From assembly GCF_900142665.1 (NCBI RefSeq), contig NZ_FRBR01000005.1, forward strand, positions 1 to 64,000: DNA of 64,000 nucleotides, given 5' to 3'. This document shows positions 42,620 to 51,417 of the stretch, piece after piece. The notes beneath the pieces were generated by a model, which worked only from the letters and a program-made list of their open reading frames with translations, ran no database searches and was not told where the DNA came from. Position 1 is the first letter of the stretch. Each line of letters begins with the position of its first letter. Position numbers and translations under genes: made by a program. This stretch comes from Roseovarius pacificus (GTDB lineage Bacteria > Pseudomonadota > Alphaproteobacteria > Rhodobacterales > Rhodobacteraceae).

Positions 42620-44479
42620 TTACGGATGCATGGCGTTGATCATGGCGGGCATTTGCTCGCCGATCGTGCCATCAAGTGCCTTGTCGAGAATCACGCGCTT
42701 GGCTTCTGTGGCTTCCTGAGTATTCGCGGTCCGCGCAAATGCGTTTGCGATCGCCAGTTGAGCGCGCCAGGGGTAAGGTTCATTGTCAGAAATCTCGGCA
42801 AATGCGTCTGCCGCCTCGGCCAAACGATCATGTTCTGCCAGTGCCGCCACCATATCTGCACGTAGGCTATTCACCGTGTTGCGGGCCATTTCCCTTGGTG
42901 TGGGGTTGGGACGGTCCTTTGGCCAATAAGCGGGTGGTTCATCTTTGGTATCAGAAATCAGGGGCAACAGGTCTTCCAGTTGTCCGAAGATAATGTCTTT
43001 GTTTCCGAACCGCCCTGCATTCGCCTGTCCACGCAAGGACCACGCCAGGACATCCAGTTTGTGTCCGGGATCATCTGACGCCTCGGACCACATGGTCACG
43101 CGATCCTCATCGCCTGCCGCGGCAAGCGCAGCGACGAGCGCCCTATCAACTCGCCGATGGCGGTTTTTGTGATCAGCGATCCAAAGGCGCAAAACCACAT
43201 CGGCAAGCTGCCCACCGCGCTCCACATCACCCGCCTCCAGCACCCCCTGCGCTGTCAGGCTGATTTCGTACTGCCCCAGGCTCGGGACTTCCGGAATGAG
43301 TGATGGCATCTCCGAAAAATACAGATCGGCGGCGGTTGCAGCGTCTTTTCGTTCGTCTGCATGATATAACATCAACTGGAATACCAGAACAGAGCGCTGT
43401 CTTGGGTCCGTTACCCTGTCCAGCAATGTGTCGATTCCCTCGTCATGTCTTTCTGTGAGTATGTGACGGGCAAGATTCTGCAAAAAAACCGCTTTCAAAG
43501 CCGGGCTTTCAATCGCTGTTAACATTGCTTCATAGCGGCGCAAGGTGTCGTCTGAAATCCTAGGGAAATAATCGCTCTCTGTCTCCAAAAATAGCATCGA
43601 CGTATCCTGAAATAATAACGACGACATATTTTGAATTGCAGTGTCAAAACTTAGCCCGTATTCACGGGCCCTCCCTATTGCGTCCTCCACCCTGCCGGCT
43701 TCGGCCAGAGCTGTGACATGAGAGCTTTGCACCAGCTTTCGTGCCTTGGGTGCGGCCAAATCCAGAAACTCGGATATGTCGTTTTCGGCTTTCCGGTGCA
43801 GCTTGTCATATTCGGCCAGGACGGACACGGATGTCAGGTGTGTCAGCAGAAGACCATATTGCTGGCTGTCCTGAGGCACGGATTTTGCGGTCTGGTACAG
43901 AGTTTCCAGGATAGGGTGAGCATCTTCCGGCCAGCCGTAAAGCGCCATCAATCGAGCAAGGCGCAGCCCTTTCGACAGGGTTATGTGCCTGCCGCGTTCC
44001 TTTGGCAGATGTGGTGCAACCGCGCCATGAATGCGCCGGGCCAAATCCATGTCACCGATTTCAGCGGCGTCTTCTGCCATCGGCAGCATGTCCAGAGCTT
44101 TGTACCGTGAAGTCGGGGGGGCTTCAGCGAGTGTTTCGGTTGCCGCCCAGATAAGTTTGCCTGCGGGCTCTGTTTGACCCGCTGCCGCAAATGCATCGGC
44201 CATACGCCGCAAAGATCGCCAATCCGCATTCGCGGTGTAGGTTTCAATCAGGCGGGTGGCATGGTCAGGCGCCTTTGGTAGCAACATGGCAGCATAGCGC
44301 AGCGCCAGTTCCCGGCGTGCCGTGGGATCGGCTTCGGCGTTGATGATGTGATCGGCGACGGCGGACAGGCAGGATGCATCAATATCTGCCGGGCAGAACT
44401 CCACCGCACTTTGCGCCTGAGCCGGCGCACCCAAACCCAAAGTCGCCAACGCCAGTAAACACAACTTGCGGAACGTCAT
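42620..44479 (-). CDS. Exported helical-repeat protein, unknown function
   Basis: Protein of 619 residues with a Sec signal (K-L-C-L-L-A-L-A-T-L-G-L-G-A-P-A-Q-A-Q). The mature part is almost entirely short helices with A-rich positions, like Sel1/TPR-type repeats (for example A-D-A-F-A-A-A-G-Q-T-E-P-A and A-L-A-E-A-G-R-V-E-D-A-I-G-R-A), with two cysteines near the N-terminus. It is probably a periplasmic scaffold. Base use is less GC-rich than in its neighbours. The ATG at 44479 has AAGGG upstream and is preferred over one five codons earlier. Confidence 0.8.
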   Translation of the reverse strand: MTFRKLCLLALATLGLGAPAQAQSAVEFCPADIDASCLSAVADHIINAEADPTARRELALRYAAMLLPKAPDHATRLIETYTANADWRSLRRMADAFAAAGQTEPAGKLIWAATETLAEAPPTSRYKALDMLPMAEDAAEIGDMDLARRIHGAVAPHLPKERGRHITLSKGLRLARLMALYGWPEDAHPILETLYQTAKSVPQDSQQYGLLLTHLTSVSVLAEYDKLHRKAENDISEFLDLAAPKARKLVQSSHVTALAEAGRVEDAIGRAREYGLSFDTAIQNMSSLLFQDTSMLFLETESDYFPRISDDTLRRYEAMLTAIESPALKAVFLQNLARHILTERHDEGIDTLLDRVTDPRQRSVLVFQLMLYHADERKDAATAADLYFSEMPSLIPEVPSLGQYEISLTAQGVLEAGDVERGGQLADVVLRLWIADHKNRHRRVDRALVAALAAAGDEDRVTMWSEASDDPGHKLDVLAWSLRGQANAGRFGNKDIIFGQLEDLLPLISDTKDEPPAYWPKDRPNPTPREMARNTVNSLRADMVAALAEHDRLAEAADAFAEISDNEPYPWRAQLAIANAFARTANTQEATEAKRVILDKALDGTIGEQMPAMINAMHP

Positions 44480-44749
44480 GGCGAAACCCTTCATCGACCT
44501 GGTAACATGTAGTGGTTTACCCCTGCACGTTCATGTACGCCTTTGCAAGTCGTGACGGCGCTGCCGTGAAATCCGGCGTCAGGCCCGTAATTCTCCTGAC
44601 TGTCGTCATGCCGCCCTGAGGAACAGCCATCACATGGACGGCCCTCGTGTGAAGTCCGGGTTTCGGTCATTGGCGTCACACGGCTCAATTGCCGCGCATG
44701 CCTCTGTGCGGTGGCGTGCACCCTCCTAGGTTCGCAGGCACCACTACCC

Positions 44750-45028
44750 TCACCGCCGTATCTCGAACCCCTCGAATCCTTCCGGCGCGGCCTCGGAGCT
44801 GTCCACCCGATCCACCCGCGCCACGGAAGGCCCCTCATGCAGCGTGGCCAGCATGCCCTGCACCATATCGCGCGGCCCCTCGATCCAGGCGCGCACCGTC
44901 CCGTCCGGCTCGTTTCGCACCCAGCCGGTCAGCCCGCGCGCCTGTGCCTGCCGTTGCGTCCACACCCGGAACGACACCCCCTGCACCCGCCCGGTGATCC
45001 GGGCCTCGATGGCGGTTGCTTCGCTCAT
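44750..45028 (-). CDS. Acylphosphatase
   Basis: Protein of 92 residues that hydrolyses acyl phosphates. The signature is G-R-V-Q-G-V-S-F-R-V-W (Arg for phosphate), followed by G-W-V-R-N-E-P-D-G-T-V with the catalytic Asn. A textbook AAAGGAGG ribosome site precedes the ATG at 45028. The 255-base gap on its other side (44495-44749) contains nothing recognisable. Confidence 0.94.
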   Translation of the reverse strand: MSEATAIEARITGRVQGVSFRVWTQRQAQARGLTGWVRNEPDGTVRAWIEGPRDMVQGMLATLHEGPSVARVDRVDSSEAAPEGFEGFEIRR

Positions 45029-45118
45029 GTCGGGCCTCCTTTCGCTGTTTTCGCCGGACCGCGGCAAGAACCGCGTTCGGCCAGATGCACAAAGGCCGCG
45101 GCCCCCTCACGCAGCCCA

Positions 45119-45147
45119 TTGACCCCCACGCAAATACACCGCATATC
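45119..45147 (+). promoter_or_regulatory. Putative lepA promoter placing the start at the ATG
   Basis: TTGACC (45119-45124), a 17-base spacer and CATATC (45142-45147) end only 8 bases before the lepA ATG. No ribosome site is present, so the transcript could be leaderless. Confidence 0.45.
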
Positions 45148-45155
45148 CCCCTACC

Positions 45156-46955
45156 ATGACACCGCTCTCGCATATCCGCAATTTCTCGATCGTGGCGCAT
45201 ATCGACCACGGGAAATCCACGCTCGCCGACCGTCTGATCCAGATGACCGACACCGTGGCCGAACGCGACATGAAGGAACAGCTTCTGGACGCGATGGATA
45301 TCGAACGCGAGCGCGGAATCACCATCAAGGCCAACACCGTCCGCATCGACTATACCGCCGAAAACGGCGAGCAATACGTGCTCAACCTCATCGACACGCC
45401 CGGCCACGTGGATTTCGCCTACGAGGTCTCCCGCTCCATGCGCGCGGTCGAGGGCTCGCTTCTGGTGGTCGACTCCACCCAGGGGGTCGAGGCGCAGACG
45501 CTGGCCAATGTCTATCAGGCGATCGAGGCCGACCACGAACTGATCCCCGTGCTGAACAAGATCGACCTGCCCGCCAGCGACCTCGACCGCGTCGCCGAAC
45601 AGATCGAGGACGTGATCGGCATCGACGCCTCGGGTGCGATTCCGGTGTCGGCCAAGACCGGGCAGGGTATCCGCGAAACGCTCGAGGCCATCGTTCACCA
45701 CCTGCCCGCCCCCACGGGCGACGCCAGCGCGCCGCTCAAGGCCATGCTGGTGGACAGCAAATACGATCCCTACCTTGGCGTCGTCGTGCTGGTGCGGATC
45801 ATGGACGGGGTGATGAAGAAGGGCGACAAGATCCGCATGATGCAGACCGGCGCCACCTATGGCATCGACCGCATCGGCGTGTTTCGCCCCGAAATGACCG
45901 TCGTCGATGAGCTGGGGCCGGGCGAGATCGGCTTTATCACCGCCTCGATCAAGCAGGTCCGCGACACCAGGGTGGGCGATACGATCACCCATGAAAAACG
46001 CCCCTGCGAAACGCCCCTGCCGGGCTTCAAACCCTCGGTCCCGGTGGTGTTCTGCGGCCTTTTCCCCGTCGACTCCGCCGAATTCGAAAGCCTGCGCGAC
46101 GCGATCGAGAAACTGGCGCTGAACGACGCCTCCTTCTCCTTCGAAATGGAAAGCTCCGCCGCACTCGGATTCGGCTTCCGCTGCGGCTTCCTGGGCCTGC
46201 TGCACCTCGAGGTGATCCGCGACCGGATCGAACGCGAATACGATATCGACCTGATCACCACCGCGCCGTCGGTGGTCTATCATGTCTACATGAAAGACGG
46301 CTCCATGCAGGAGCTGCACAACCCCGCCGACATGCCCGACCTGACCTATGTGGATCACGTCGAAGAGCCGCGCATCAAGGCGACGATCCTCGTGCCCGAC
46401 GAATATCTCGGCGACGTTCTGAAACTCTGCCAGGACCGGCGCGGCATCCAGATGGACCTGACCTATGCGGGCGCCCGCGCGATGGTGGTCTATGACCTGC
46501 CCCTGAACGAGGTGGTGTTCGATTTCTACGACCGCCTGAAATCGGTGACCAAGGGCTATGCGTCGTTCGATTACGAGATCACCGGCTACCGGCAGGACAA
46601 TCTCGTGAAAATGCAGGTGCTGGTCAACGACGAACCCGTCGACGCCCTGTCGATGATGGTACACCGCGACCGGGCCGAAATGCGCGGCCGCGCCATGTGC
46701 GAAAAGCTCAAGGAACTGATCCCGCGCCATATGTTCAAGATCCCGATCCAGGCCGCCATCGGCGGCAAGGTCATCGCCCGCGAAACCCTTTCGGCCATGC
46801 GCAAGGACGTGACCGCCAAATGCTACGGCGGCGACGTGACCCGTAAAAAGAAACTGCTGGAAAAGCAGAAGGCGGGGAAAAAGAAGATGCGCCAGTTCGG
46901 CAAGGTGGAAATCCCGCAACAGGCGTTTATCTCCGCGCTCAAGATGGATGAGTGA
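45156..46955 (+). CDS. lepA: Elongation factor 4 (LepA)
   Basis: GTPase of 599 residues that acts on the ribosome during translation or assembly. G1 loop A-H-I-D-H-G-K-S-T (14-22), G3 I-D-T-P-G-H-V-D, G4 N-K-I-D, and the LepA-specific C-terminal domain ending [14 protein letters not shown]. It has the normal length. It is usually followed by lepB; here the next gene is an AT-rich HEPN-like gene. No ribosome site precedes the ATG. Confidence 0.97.
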   Translation: MTPLSHIRNFSIVAHIDHGKSTLADRLIQMTDTVAERDMKEQLLDAMDIERERGITIKANTVRIDYTAENGEQYVLNLIDTPGHVDFAYEVSRSMRAVEGSLLVVDSTQGVEAQTLANVYQAIEADHELIPVLNKIDLPASDLDRVAEQIEDVIGIDASGAIPVSAKTGQGIRETLEAIVHHLPAPTGDASAPLKAMLVDSKYDPYLGVVVLVRIMDGVMKKGDKIRMMQTGATYGIDRIGVFRPEMTVVDELGPGEIGFITASIKQVRDTRVGDTITHEKRPCETPLPGFKPSVPVVFCGLFPVDSAEFESLRDAIEKLALNDASFSFEMESSAALGFGFRCGFLGLLHLEVIRDRIEREYDIDLITTAPSVVYHVYMKDGSMQELHNPADMPDLTYVDHVEEPRIKATILVPDEYLGDVLKLCQDRRGIQMDLTYAGARAMVVYDLPLNEVVFDFYDRLKSVTKGYASFDYEITGYRQDNLVKMQVLVNDEPVDALSMMVHRDRAEMRGRAMCEKLKELIPRHMFKIPIQAAIGGKVIARETLSAMRKDVTAKCYGGDVTRKKKLLEKQKAGKKKMRQFGKVEIPQQAFISALKMDE

Positions 46956-46996
46956 TCCATTTGAGGCGTGACAGGCTCCCCCCGTCTGAACCGTAG

Positions 46997-47017
46997 GGTG
47001 CGCATTCACTGCGCACC
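46997..47017. repeat. REP-like hairpin after lepA
   Basis: GGTGCGCA (46997-47004) pairs with TGCGCACC (47010-47017), an 8-bp stem with a 5-base loop, inside GTAGGGTGCGCA...TGCGCACCGCC. Similar elements are common between genes in this group (memory, not searched). Confidence 0.5.
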
Positions 47018-47137
47018 GCCACGCCACATTCGCCCGCTATCCCCGGCGCGGCTTCTTGAAAAACGCGAATTGCAATGCGTGAGAAGATACAATCATGCAA
47101 TCATGCAATTTTTGAGAAGAGTTTTAAGATTATGTTC

Positions 47138-47164
47138 GCGCTTGGTTTTTACTTGCGCTTGGTT
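47138..47164 (+). repeat. Direct repeats before the HEPN-like gene
   Basis: GCGCTTGGTT occurs at 47138-47147 and 47155-47164, 17 bases apart, in the AT-rich leader of the HEPN-like gene. A further tandem repeat AATCATGC lies at 47091-47106. They may be regulatory or a trace of insertion. Confidence 0.5.
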
Positions 47165-47199
47165 CATTTCAATTTGGAAGGTTTTTGGGGGGAACTGAT

Positions 47200-47886
47200 A
47201 TGGGAGGCGCCAAAGAGTACTATGACCTTTTGCTGCATGAGCTCTACACAGCGCGGATAGAGTGGCGACTTTACCGATCACTATTTGGCACAAATAAAGA
47301 AACGGTTGATTTGCTGAATGAAATTTCAGGACTGACAGCACAAACTCTTGAAAGAGTTCTGTTTGAACGCACTCTTTTAAACCTGCGAAAATTGACCGAC
47401 CCTTATGAGAAACAGCGCGGTAAGCATCTCTCAGTAACCACGAAAGGGCTTTCTCGCTATTTTGATTGTTCGGATAACACATTGAGGAAACTAGTTAACC
47501 AAGCGGAAAGAGCAGCGAGTTTCGCGCGGGATTGGTCGAACAAGAGGATTGCTCATAGTGATCTAGACTACAAAGCACGCAAAGCGAAACTCGAAAAGGC
47601 CAGTAGAGCAGCAGTTGAAGATGCGCTTACGTCAATTGCCGATGTACTAAAGTGGGTCGCCCATGAACACTTTGACACTACACTTGTCACTCATCCCATA
47701 CCGCCACTCGACGACGAGCGGCGTTTTCTAAAGGCGCTCTACCTTGGAAAATCGGAAATGGAGCGTGTGTCTGGAAAGAAGCAATTGCTCTTGGAGCAAA
47801 GACGTTATGCCGAACTTGATGAATTTCGCGCAGTAAGTGAAATTCCAGATTGGCTAGTAAGAAAGAACCCACCAATTGATGTCTAG
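47200..47886 (+). CDS. HEPN/AbiU2-like protein in an AT-rich insertion
   Basis: Protein of 228 residues, nearly all helical. The centre (residues 108-122) reads F-A-R-D-W-S-N-K-R-I-A-H-S-D-L, matching the R-N-K-x-x-A-H core of HEPN proteins of the AbiU2 type. The usual first Arg is Ser113 here, leaving Arg110 and Arg116 as candidates beside His119. HEPN proteins of this kind act as RNases in phage abortive infection or as toxins, but activity here is not certain. The gene is strikingly AT-rich compared with lepA and its other neighbours, with different codon use, so it was probably acquired. ATG 47200 follows GGGGGGAA. No partner antitoxin is adjacent. Confidence 0.72.
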   Translation: MGGAKEYYDLLLHELYTARIEWRLYRSLFGTNKETVDLLNEISGLTAQTLERVLFERTLLNLRKLTDPYEKQRGKHLSVTTKGLSRYFDCSDNTLRKLVNQAERAASFARDWSNKRIAHSDLDYKARKAKLEKASRAAVEDALTSIADVLKWVAHEHFDTTLVTHPIPPLDDERRFLKALYLGKSEMERVSGKKQLLLEQRRYAELDEFRAVSEIPDWLVRKNPPIDV

Positions 47887-48120
47887 TTAACGCTGGGATC
47901 TTAAAGAAATCTACGTGTATTCTCCGAGAACGCCGACGTTCGGGCGCGCGCCGGCTTTGCCCCGGCTGGTCGATCCGAATGCATCGTATCGTCCGGCGCC
48001 CACCCTCCGGCCAACTGGCGCACCACCCATCGCCCTCGGCACCATCCCGCCGATCCGTTCGTCTCCCCCCTCCGCCGTCCTATCTCCCTAAATACCAACC
48101 AAAACGGGAGGACCAACCAA

Positions 48121-48359
48121 TGAAACATCTTGCATTCACCGCCATCCTTGCCCTGATCGCGGCTCCGGCCGTGGCCAGCCAGTGCCCGATGGACATGTCC
48201 AGGATCGACGCGGCGCTGGAAACCGCGCAGCTTTCGGACGAGCAACTGGCCGAGGTCGAGGCCCTGCGCGCCGAGGGCGAAGAACTGCACGCCGCGGGCG
48301 ATCACGCGGCCTCGGTCGAAACGCTGGGGCAGGCCAAGGATATCCTCGGGATCGAATAA
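48121..48359 (+). CDS. Small exported protein of 79 residues
   Basis: A Sec signal (K-H-L-A-F-T-A-I-L-A-L-I-A-A-P-A-V-A-S-Q) precedes about 60 mature residues of acidic helices (D-A-A-L-E-T-A-Q-L-S-D-E-Q-L-A-E-V-E). One mature cysteine lies close to the cleavage site. It probably sits in the periplasm as a helical hairpin. Function unknown. GGGAGGA ribosome site. The 234 bases before it (47887-48120) show nothing recognisable. Confidence 0.75.
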
Positions 48360-48465
48360 CAGCGCAGGGGTGGCGGGCACATTCCCTCACGTCTGCTTGA
48401 GATTCGTGGCATCGCCGCCCCGCAGCCCCCATATCTAAAGGATTGAGACGAAAGGAGGTCCTCAA

Positions 48466-48714
48466 ATGGACAGACTGAGCCTTGTTCTCATCCTTGCCGT
48501 GGGCCCCACCCTGACCGGCAGCTTCCTGACCGTCGTTCTGGGTCTGGGCTACTACAGCTGGCCTGCCATCGCCGGGGCGATCCTGCTCGGGCTCGTGCTG
48601 ACATGGCCTGTGTCCTATGTGGTGTCGCGCTGGATTAAACGGGACGATCCCTATTTCGATCACACACGGCGCAAGGGCAGCCTGATGCCCGACCCCGACG
48701 CGCGCGAAGTCTGA
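48466..48714 (+). CDS. Small two-helix membrane protein A
   Basis: Protein of 82 residues with two membrane helices (about 5-27 and 33-53) and a charged C-terminal tail (R-D-D-P-Y-F-D-H-T-R-R). It shares the pattern L-x-L-x-x-x-x-G-x-T-L-x-G-x with the two small proteins at 49534 and 49800. Perfect ribosome site AAAGGAGG. Function unknown. The 216 bases after it (48715-48930) hold no gene. Confidence 0.75.
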   Translation: MDRLSLVLILAVGPTLTGSFLTVVLGLGYYSWPAIAGAILLGLVLTWPVSYVVSRWIKRDDPYFDHTRRKGSLMPDPDAREV

Positions 48715-48930
48715 CGCGCCCCGGGTCTGAGCCACGCGGCATCCGATACCGCCCCCGCGCAGGTCGCGCGGGGCAGGACGGGTTTGCACGCATGCGGCCG
48801 ATATAATGCCTTCCCGTAGCAGGCAGGCCGCCATCCTTGCCCTTCTGCGCCCCACGGGGTTGTTTTCCCTGTTATTCCCCCGTTCGCATCGCCTATACCG
48901 CAGGTATCTCAACTATCCCGGATATCTGCC

Positions 48931-49443
48931 ATGCCCTGCGCCCTGTGCTCCTCTGATGCCCCGCTGATCGCTTATCCCGTGCCCGGCGGGCCGGAAGAGG
49001 CCACCGCCCACATTTGCGCCACCTGCGCCGAGCAGATCGACGGCACGCCCGATCCGGATCACTGGCGCTGCCTTGCGTCCTCCATGTGGTCCGAAGACCC
49101 GGCCACGCAGGTGCTGGCCGCCCGGATGCTGGCCCGCCTCTCGCCCGAGCACGGCTGGGCACAGGATCTGGCCGATCAGCTCTGGCTCGAGGACGACATC
49201 CGCGCATGGGCCGACAACGTCCCGCAGGACAGCGGCCACCGCGACAGCAACGGCGCGCCACTGATGCAGGGCGATACCGTGGTTCTGATCAAGGACCTGC
49301 CGGTCAAGGGCGCGGGCTTTACCGCCAAGCGTGGCACGGCGGTGCGCAACATCTCCCTCGTCCCCGACAACCCCGCCCATATCGAGGGCCGCGTCGAAGG
49401 GCAGCGCATCGTCATCCTGACCGAGTTCGTCAAGAAGCGCTGA
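48931..49443 (+). CDS. PhnA-family zinc-ribbon protein
   Basis: Protein of 170 residues. The N-terminal zinc ribbon has C-A-L-C and C-A-T-C pairs (C-x-x-C ... C-x-x-C). The C-terminal PhnA domain contains D-S-N-G-A-P-L-M-Q-G-D-T-V-V-L-I-K-D-L-P-V-K-G and ends I-V-L-T-E-F-V-K-K. PhnA-family proteins are named for phosphonate operons, but most are not part of C-P lyase, and the role is unknown. It is unrelated in position to the phn operon at 0.1-4.8 kb. Confidence 0.9.
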   Translation: MPCALCSSDAPLIAYPVPGGPEEATAHICATCAEQIDGTPDPDHWRCLASSMWSEDPATQVLAARMLARLSPEHGWAQDLADQLWLEDDIRAWADNVPQDSGHRDSNGAPLMQGDTVVLIKDLPVKGAGFTAKRGTAVRNISLVPDNPAHIEGRVEGQRIVILTEFVKKR

Positions 49444-49533
49444 CCGCGCGCAGTCCGGGGCCGCGCCATGCAGATCGTCTGCTGCACCCGTCGCGGCCCC
49501 TGGCGTGCATGCAAAACAAAACGAGAGAGGCTC

Positions 49534-49722
49534 ATGCTCTGGCTGACGATCATCCTGCACCTGTTCATCGGCGCCACCCTTGCCGGGGTCGGCATCGTCG
49601 TGTTGCTGGTCATCGGGCAGGGCGGCGCATGGGCCCTGGCGGGCGCGGTGCTGGCCGGATTCCTGCTGGCCTTTCCGGTGGCGTGGCTGGTGGCGCGCGC
49701 GATGCATGGCGACGGAACCTGA
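49534..49722 (+). CDS. Small two-helix membrane protein B
   Basis: Protein of 62 residues with two helices. The start W-L-T-I-I-L-H-L-F-I-G-A-T-L-A-G and end A-F-P-V-A-W-L-V-A-R align closely with the protein at 49800, so ATG 49534 (behind GAGAGG) is chosen over one at 49468. A paralogue pair with unknown function. Confidence 0.72.
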   Translation: MLWLTIILHLFIGATLAGVGIVVLLVIGQGGAWALAGAVLAGFLLAFPVAWLVARAMHGDGT

Positions 49723-49799
49723 CCCAGATCAAGGTGCGCCACATTGCGTTTCGATAACATGACTCCACGCGCGAGCTTTACCAGCCAAGAGGGCACGAC

Positions 49800-49985
49800 A
49801 TGCTGCGTTTGGGATTCATTCTTTACCTTTTCATCGGCACCACCTTTGCCGGGTCGGCGATGATTGCCGCGCTGGTCGCCGGGTACGATACCACGATGCC
49901 TGTGATCTATTCCTCCATCGCCGGATTCGTTGCGGCGATTCCGGTGGCCTGGCTGGTCGCGCGGGAACTCTATTCAGGCGACTGA
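49800..49985 (+). CDS. Small two-helix membrane protein C
   Basis: Protein of 61 residues, a close relative of the protein at 49534: L-G-F-I-L-Y-L-F-I-G-T-T-F-A-G at the start and A-I-P-V-A-W-L-V-A-R at the end, with no other domain. GAGGG ribosome site six bases upstream. These small proteins may regulate or stabilise a membrane partner, but none is evident here. Confidence 0.72.
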   Translation: MLRLGFILYLFIGTTFAGSAMIAALVAGYDTTMPVIYSSIAGFVAAIPVAWLVARELYSGD

Positions 49986-50078
49986 GCGGGCCATTGCGTC
50001 CATGTTGGGCGCATCTGTCCGCTGGAGTGGCGATTTTCGTACGAAAGGCGCGTACACTTCGTACGTTTCGTACGAAAC

Positions 50079-50837
50079 TCAGCCCAGCCAGGTACGGATC
50101 GCGGCCTCGAATTCGCGGGGTTTCTCGGCATGCAGCCAATGCCCCGCACCGGGGATTTTCGCGAACTGCGCCTTGGGGAATAGCGATTTGATTTCATTGT
50201 GATATTCCCGCTTCACGTACTCCGAGTCCGCCCCCGAAAGGAACAGGGCAGGGCCGCCATAGTGTTTGCCGGTCATATCGGGAAACGACAGGATATTCGG
50301 CATCTCGGCGGCCAGAACATCCAAATTCAGACGCCATTTTTTCTCTTTTATATCAAGGGATTGCGTGAAAAAACTGATCAGGGTCGGATCGTCGACAAGC
50401 CCCTCCAACTGCTCCGCCACGTCCGAACGCTTTTCAACATCCGACAAATCGACCGCTTTCATCGCGTCGATATACTGTATCTGGGTGTGGGTATAGGTCA
50501 CAGGCGCAATATCTGCCACGATCAGCCGGTTCACCAGTTCGGGCCGTGTCAGCGCCAACACCATCGACGCCTTCCCCCCCATCGAGTGCCCCAGCACATC
50601 GAACGGCCCGTCAAGATCTTGTAAAACCCCGGCCAGATCGTCGGCAAGGTCCGGGTAGGAATGTGTATCATACCAAGGACTTAGCCCGTGGTTTCGCATG
50701 TCCACGGCGATCACCTGCCGTGCGTCGGACAGCCGTTTCGCGATCACGCCCCAGTTTCGCGCCGAGCCGTAAAGCCCGTGAACGATCAACAATCCGGGCC
50801 GGTCGGTCTTTGTGCCATGTTGAATAAGGTTCAGCAT
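50079..50837 (-). CDS. Alpha/beta-hydrolase (YbfF-like esterase)
   Basis: Protein of 252 residues. The nucleophile elbow is G-H-S-M-G-G, the oxyanion region is L-I-V-H-G-L-Y-G-S-A-R-N-W near the start, and the catalytic His is in G-A-G-H-W-L-H-A-E-K-P. The family hydrolyses small carboxylic or thio-esters. The ATG at 50837 starts the fold. An upstream extension to 50924 overlaps the other gene's leader and is not used. Confidence 0.92.
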   Translation of the reverse strand: MLNLIQHGTKTDRPGLLIVHGLYGSARNWGVIAKRLSDARQVIAVDMRNHGLSPWYDTHSYPDLADDLAGVLQDLDGPFDVLGHSMGGKASMVLALTRPELVNRLIVADIAPVTYTHTQIQYIDAMKAVDLSDVEKRSDVAEQLEGLVDDPTLISFFTQSLDIKEKKWRLNLDVLAAEMPNILSFPDMTGKHYGGPALFLSGADSEYVKREYHNEIKSLFPKAQFAKIPGAGHWLHAEKPREFEAAIRTWLG

Positions 50838-50926
50838 AAGCCGTTGATAACCGGGGCAAAGCCCGTGCGCCAGCCCTGTTGAGTGTGCTGCGTCCGCGGG
50901 GTATGCTGCATCTTCCGGAGGCATTG

Positions 50927-51301
50927 ATGATCGACCCGCACAGACTATCCGACCCTGTCACCGAGCTGGAGCAGCTCTTGCGCGACCGTCTCGGTACGCG
51001 CGGTCGTGACTTCGGGGTGAAACTGCGCCGGGCCGGGCGGCGCTTGCCGCGCTATGCGCGCAATGCGGGCCGCCGGATCACATCCGCCCAGACCAAACTG
51101 GCGCATCCCAAACTGGCGAGGCTGGTCGATCAGGCCGCACTTGACCGGGACATGACCGTGCTGCGCGATACGCTCAAGGACATCGACCCGAAGGAACGGC
51201 GCAAGGATGCGGTCCTGTCGGTGCTGGGCAGCGTCGTGCTGAACCTGATCCTGCTGGGCGCCGTGATCCTGGCCTTTCTGTGGTGGCGCGGTGCGATCTG
51301 A
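50927..51301 (+). CDS. Membrane-anchored protein of 124 residues, unknown function
   Basis: A basic helical N-terminal part of about 95 residues precedes one C-terminal membrane helix (V-V-L-N-L-I-L-L-G-A-V-I-L-A-F-L-W-W). This tail-anchored layout suggests a cytoplasmic protein at the inner membrane. GGAGG lies five bases before ATG 50927. Not recognised. Confidence 0.72.
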   Translation: MIDPHRLSDPVTELEQLLRDRLGTRGRDFGVKLRRAGRRLPRYARNAGRRITSAQTKLAHPKLARLVDQAALDRDMTVLRDTLKDIDPKERRKDAVLSVLGSVVLNLILLGAVILAFLWWRGAI

Positions 51302-51360
51302 TTGCAGCCAATCTGGAGGCAACAGGTTAACATCACCTTACCGTCCCGTGCGCTGCCATG

Positions 51361-51392
51361 AAAAAGCCCCGCGCAAATAAACCGCGCGGGGC
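51361..51392 (-). terminator. glyA terminator
   Basis: On the minus strand a 9-bp perfect stem (51384-51392 with 51366-51374) is followed by five T residues (51361-51365), 26 bases after the glyA stop. Confidence 0.9.
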
Positions 51393-51417
51393 ATTAATTC
51401 ACTTCGGAAACAGTGGC

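Noticed and set aside
44491-44838. A 115-residue minus-strand frame in the gap after the acylphosphatase
   Set aside because: It overlaps the acylphosphatase 3' end, has no ribosome site and an unnatural R/G/H-rich composition.
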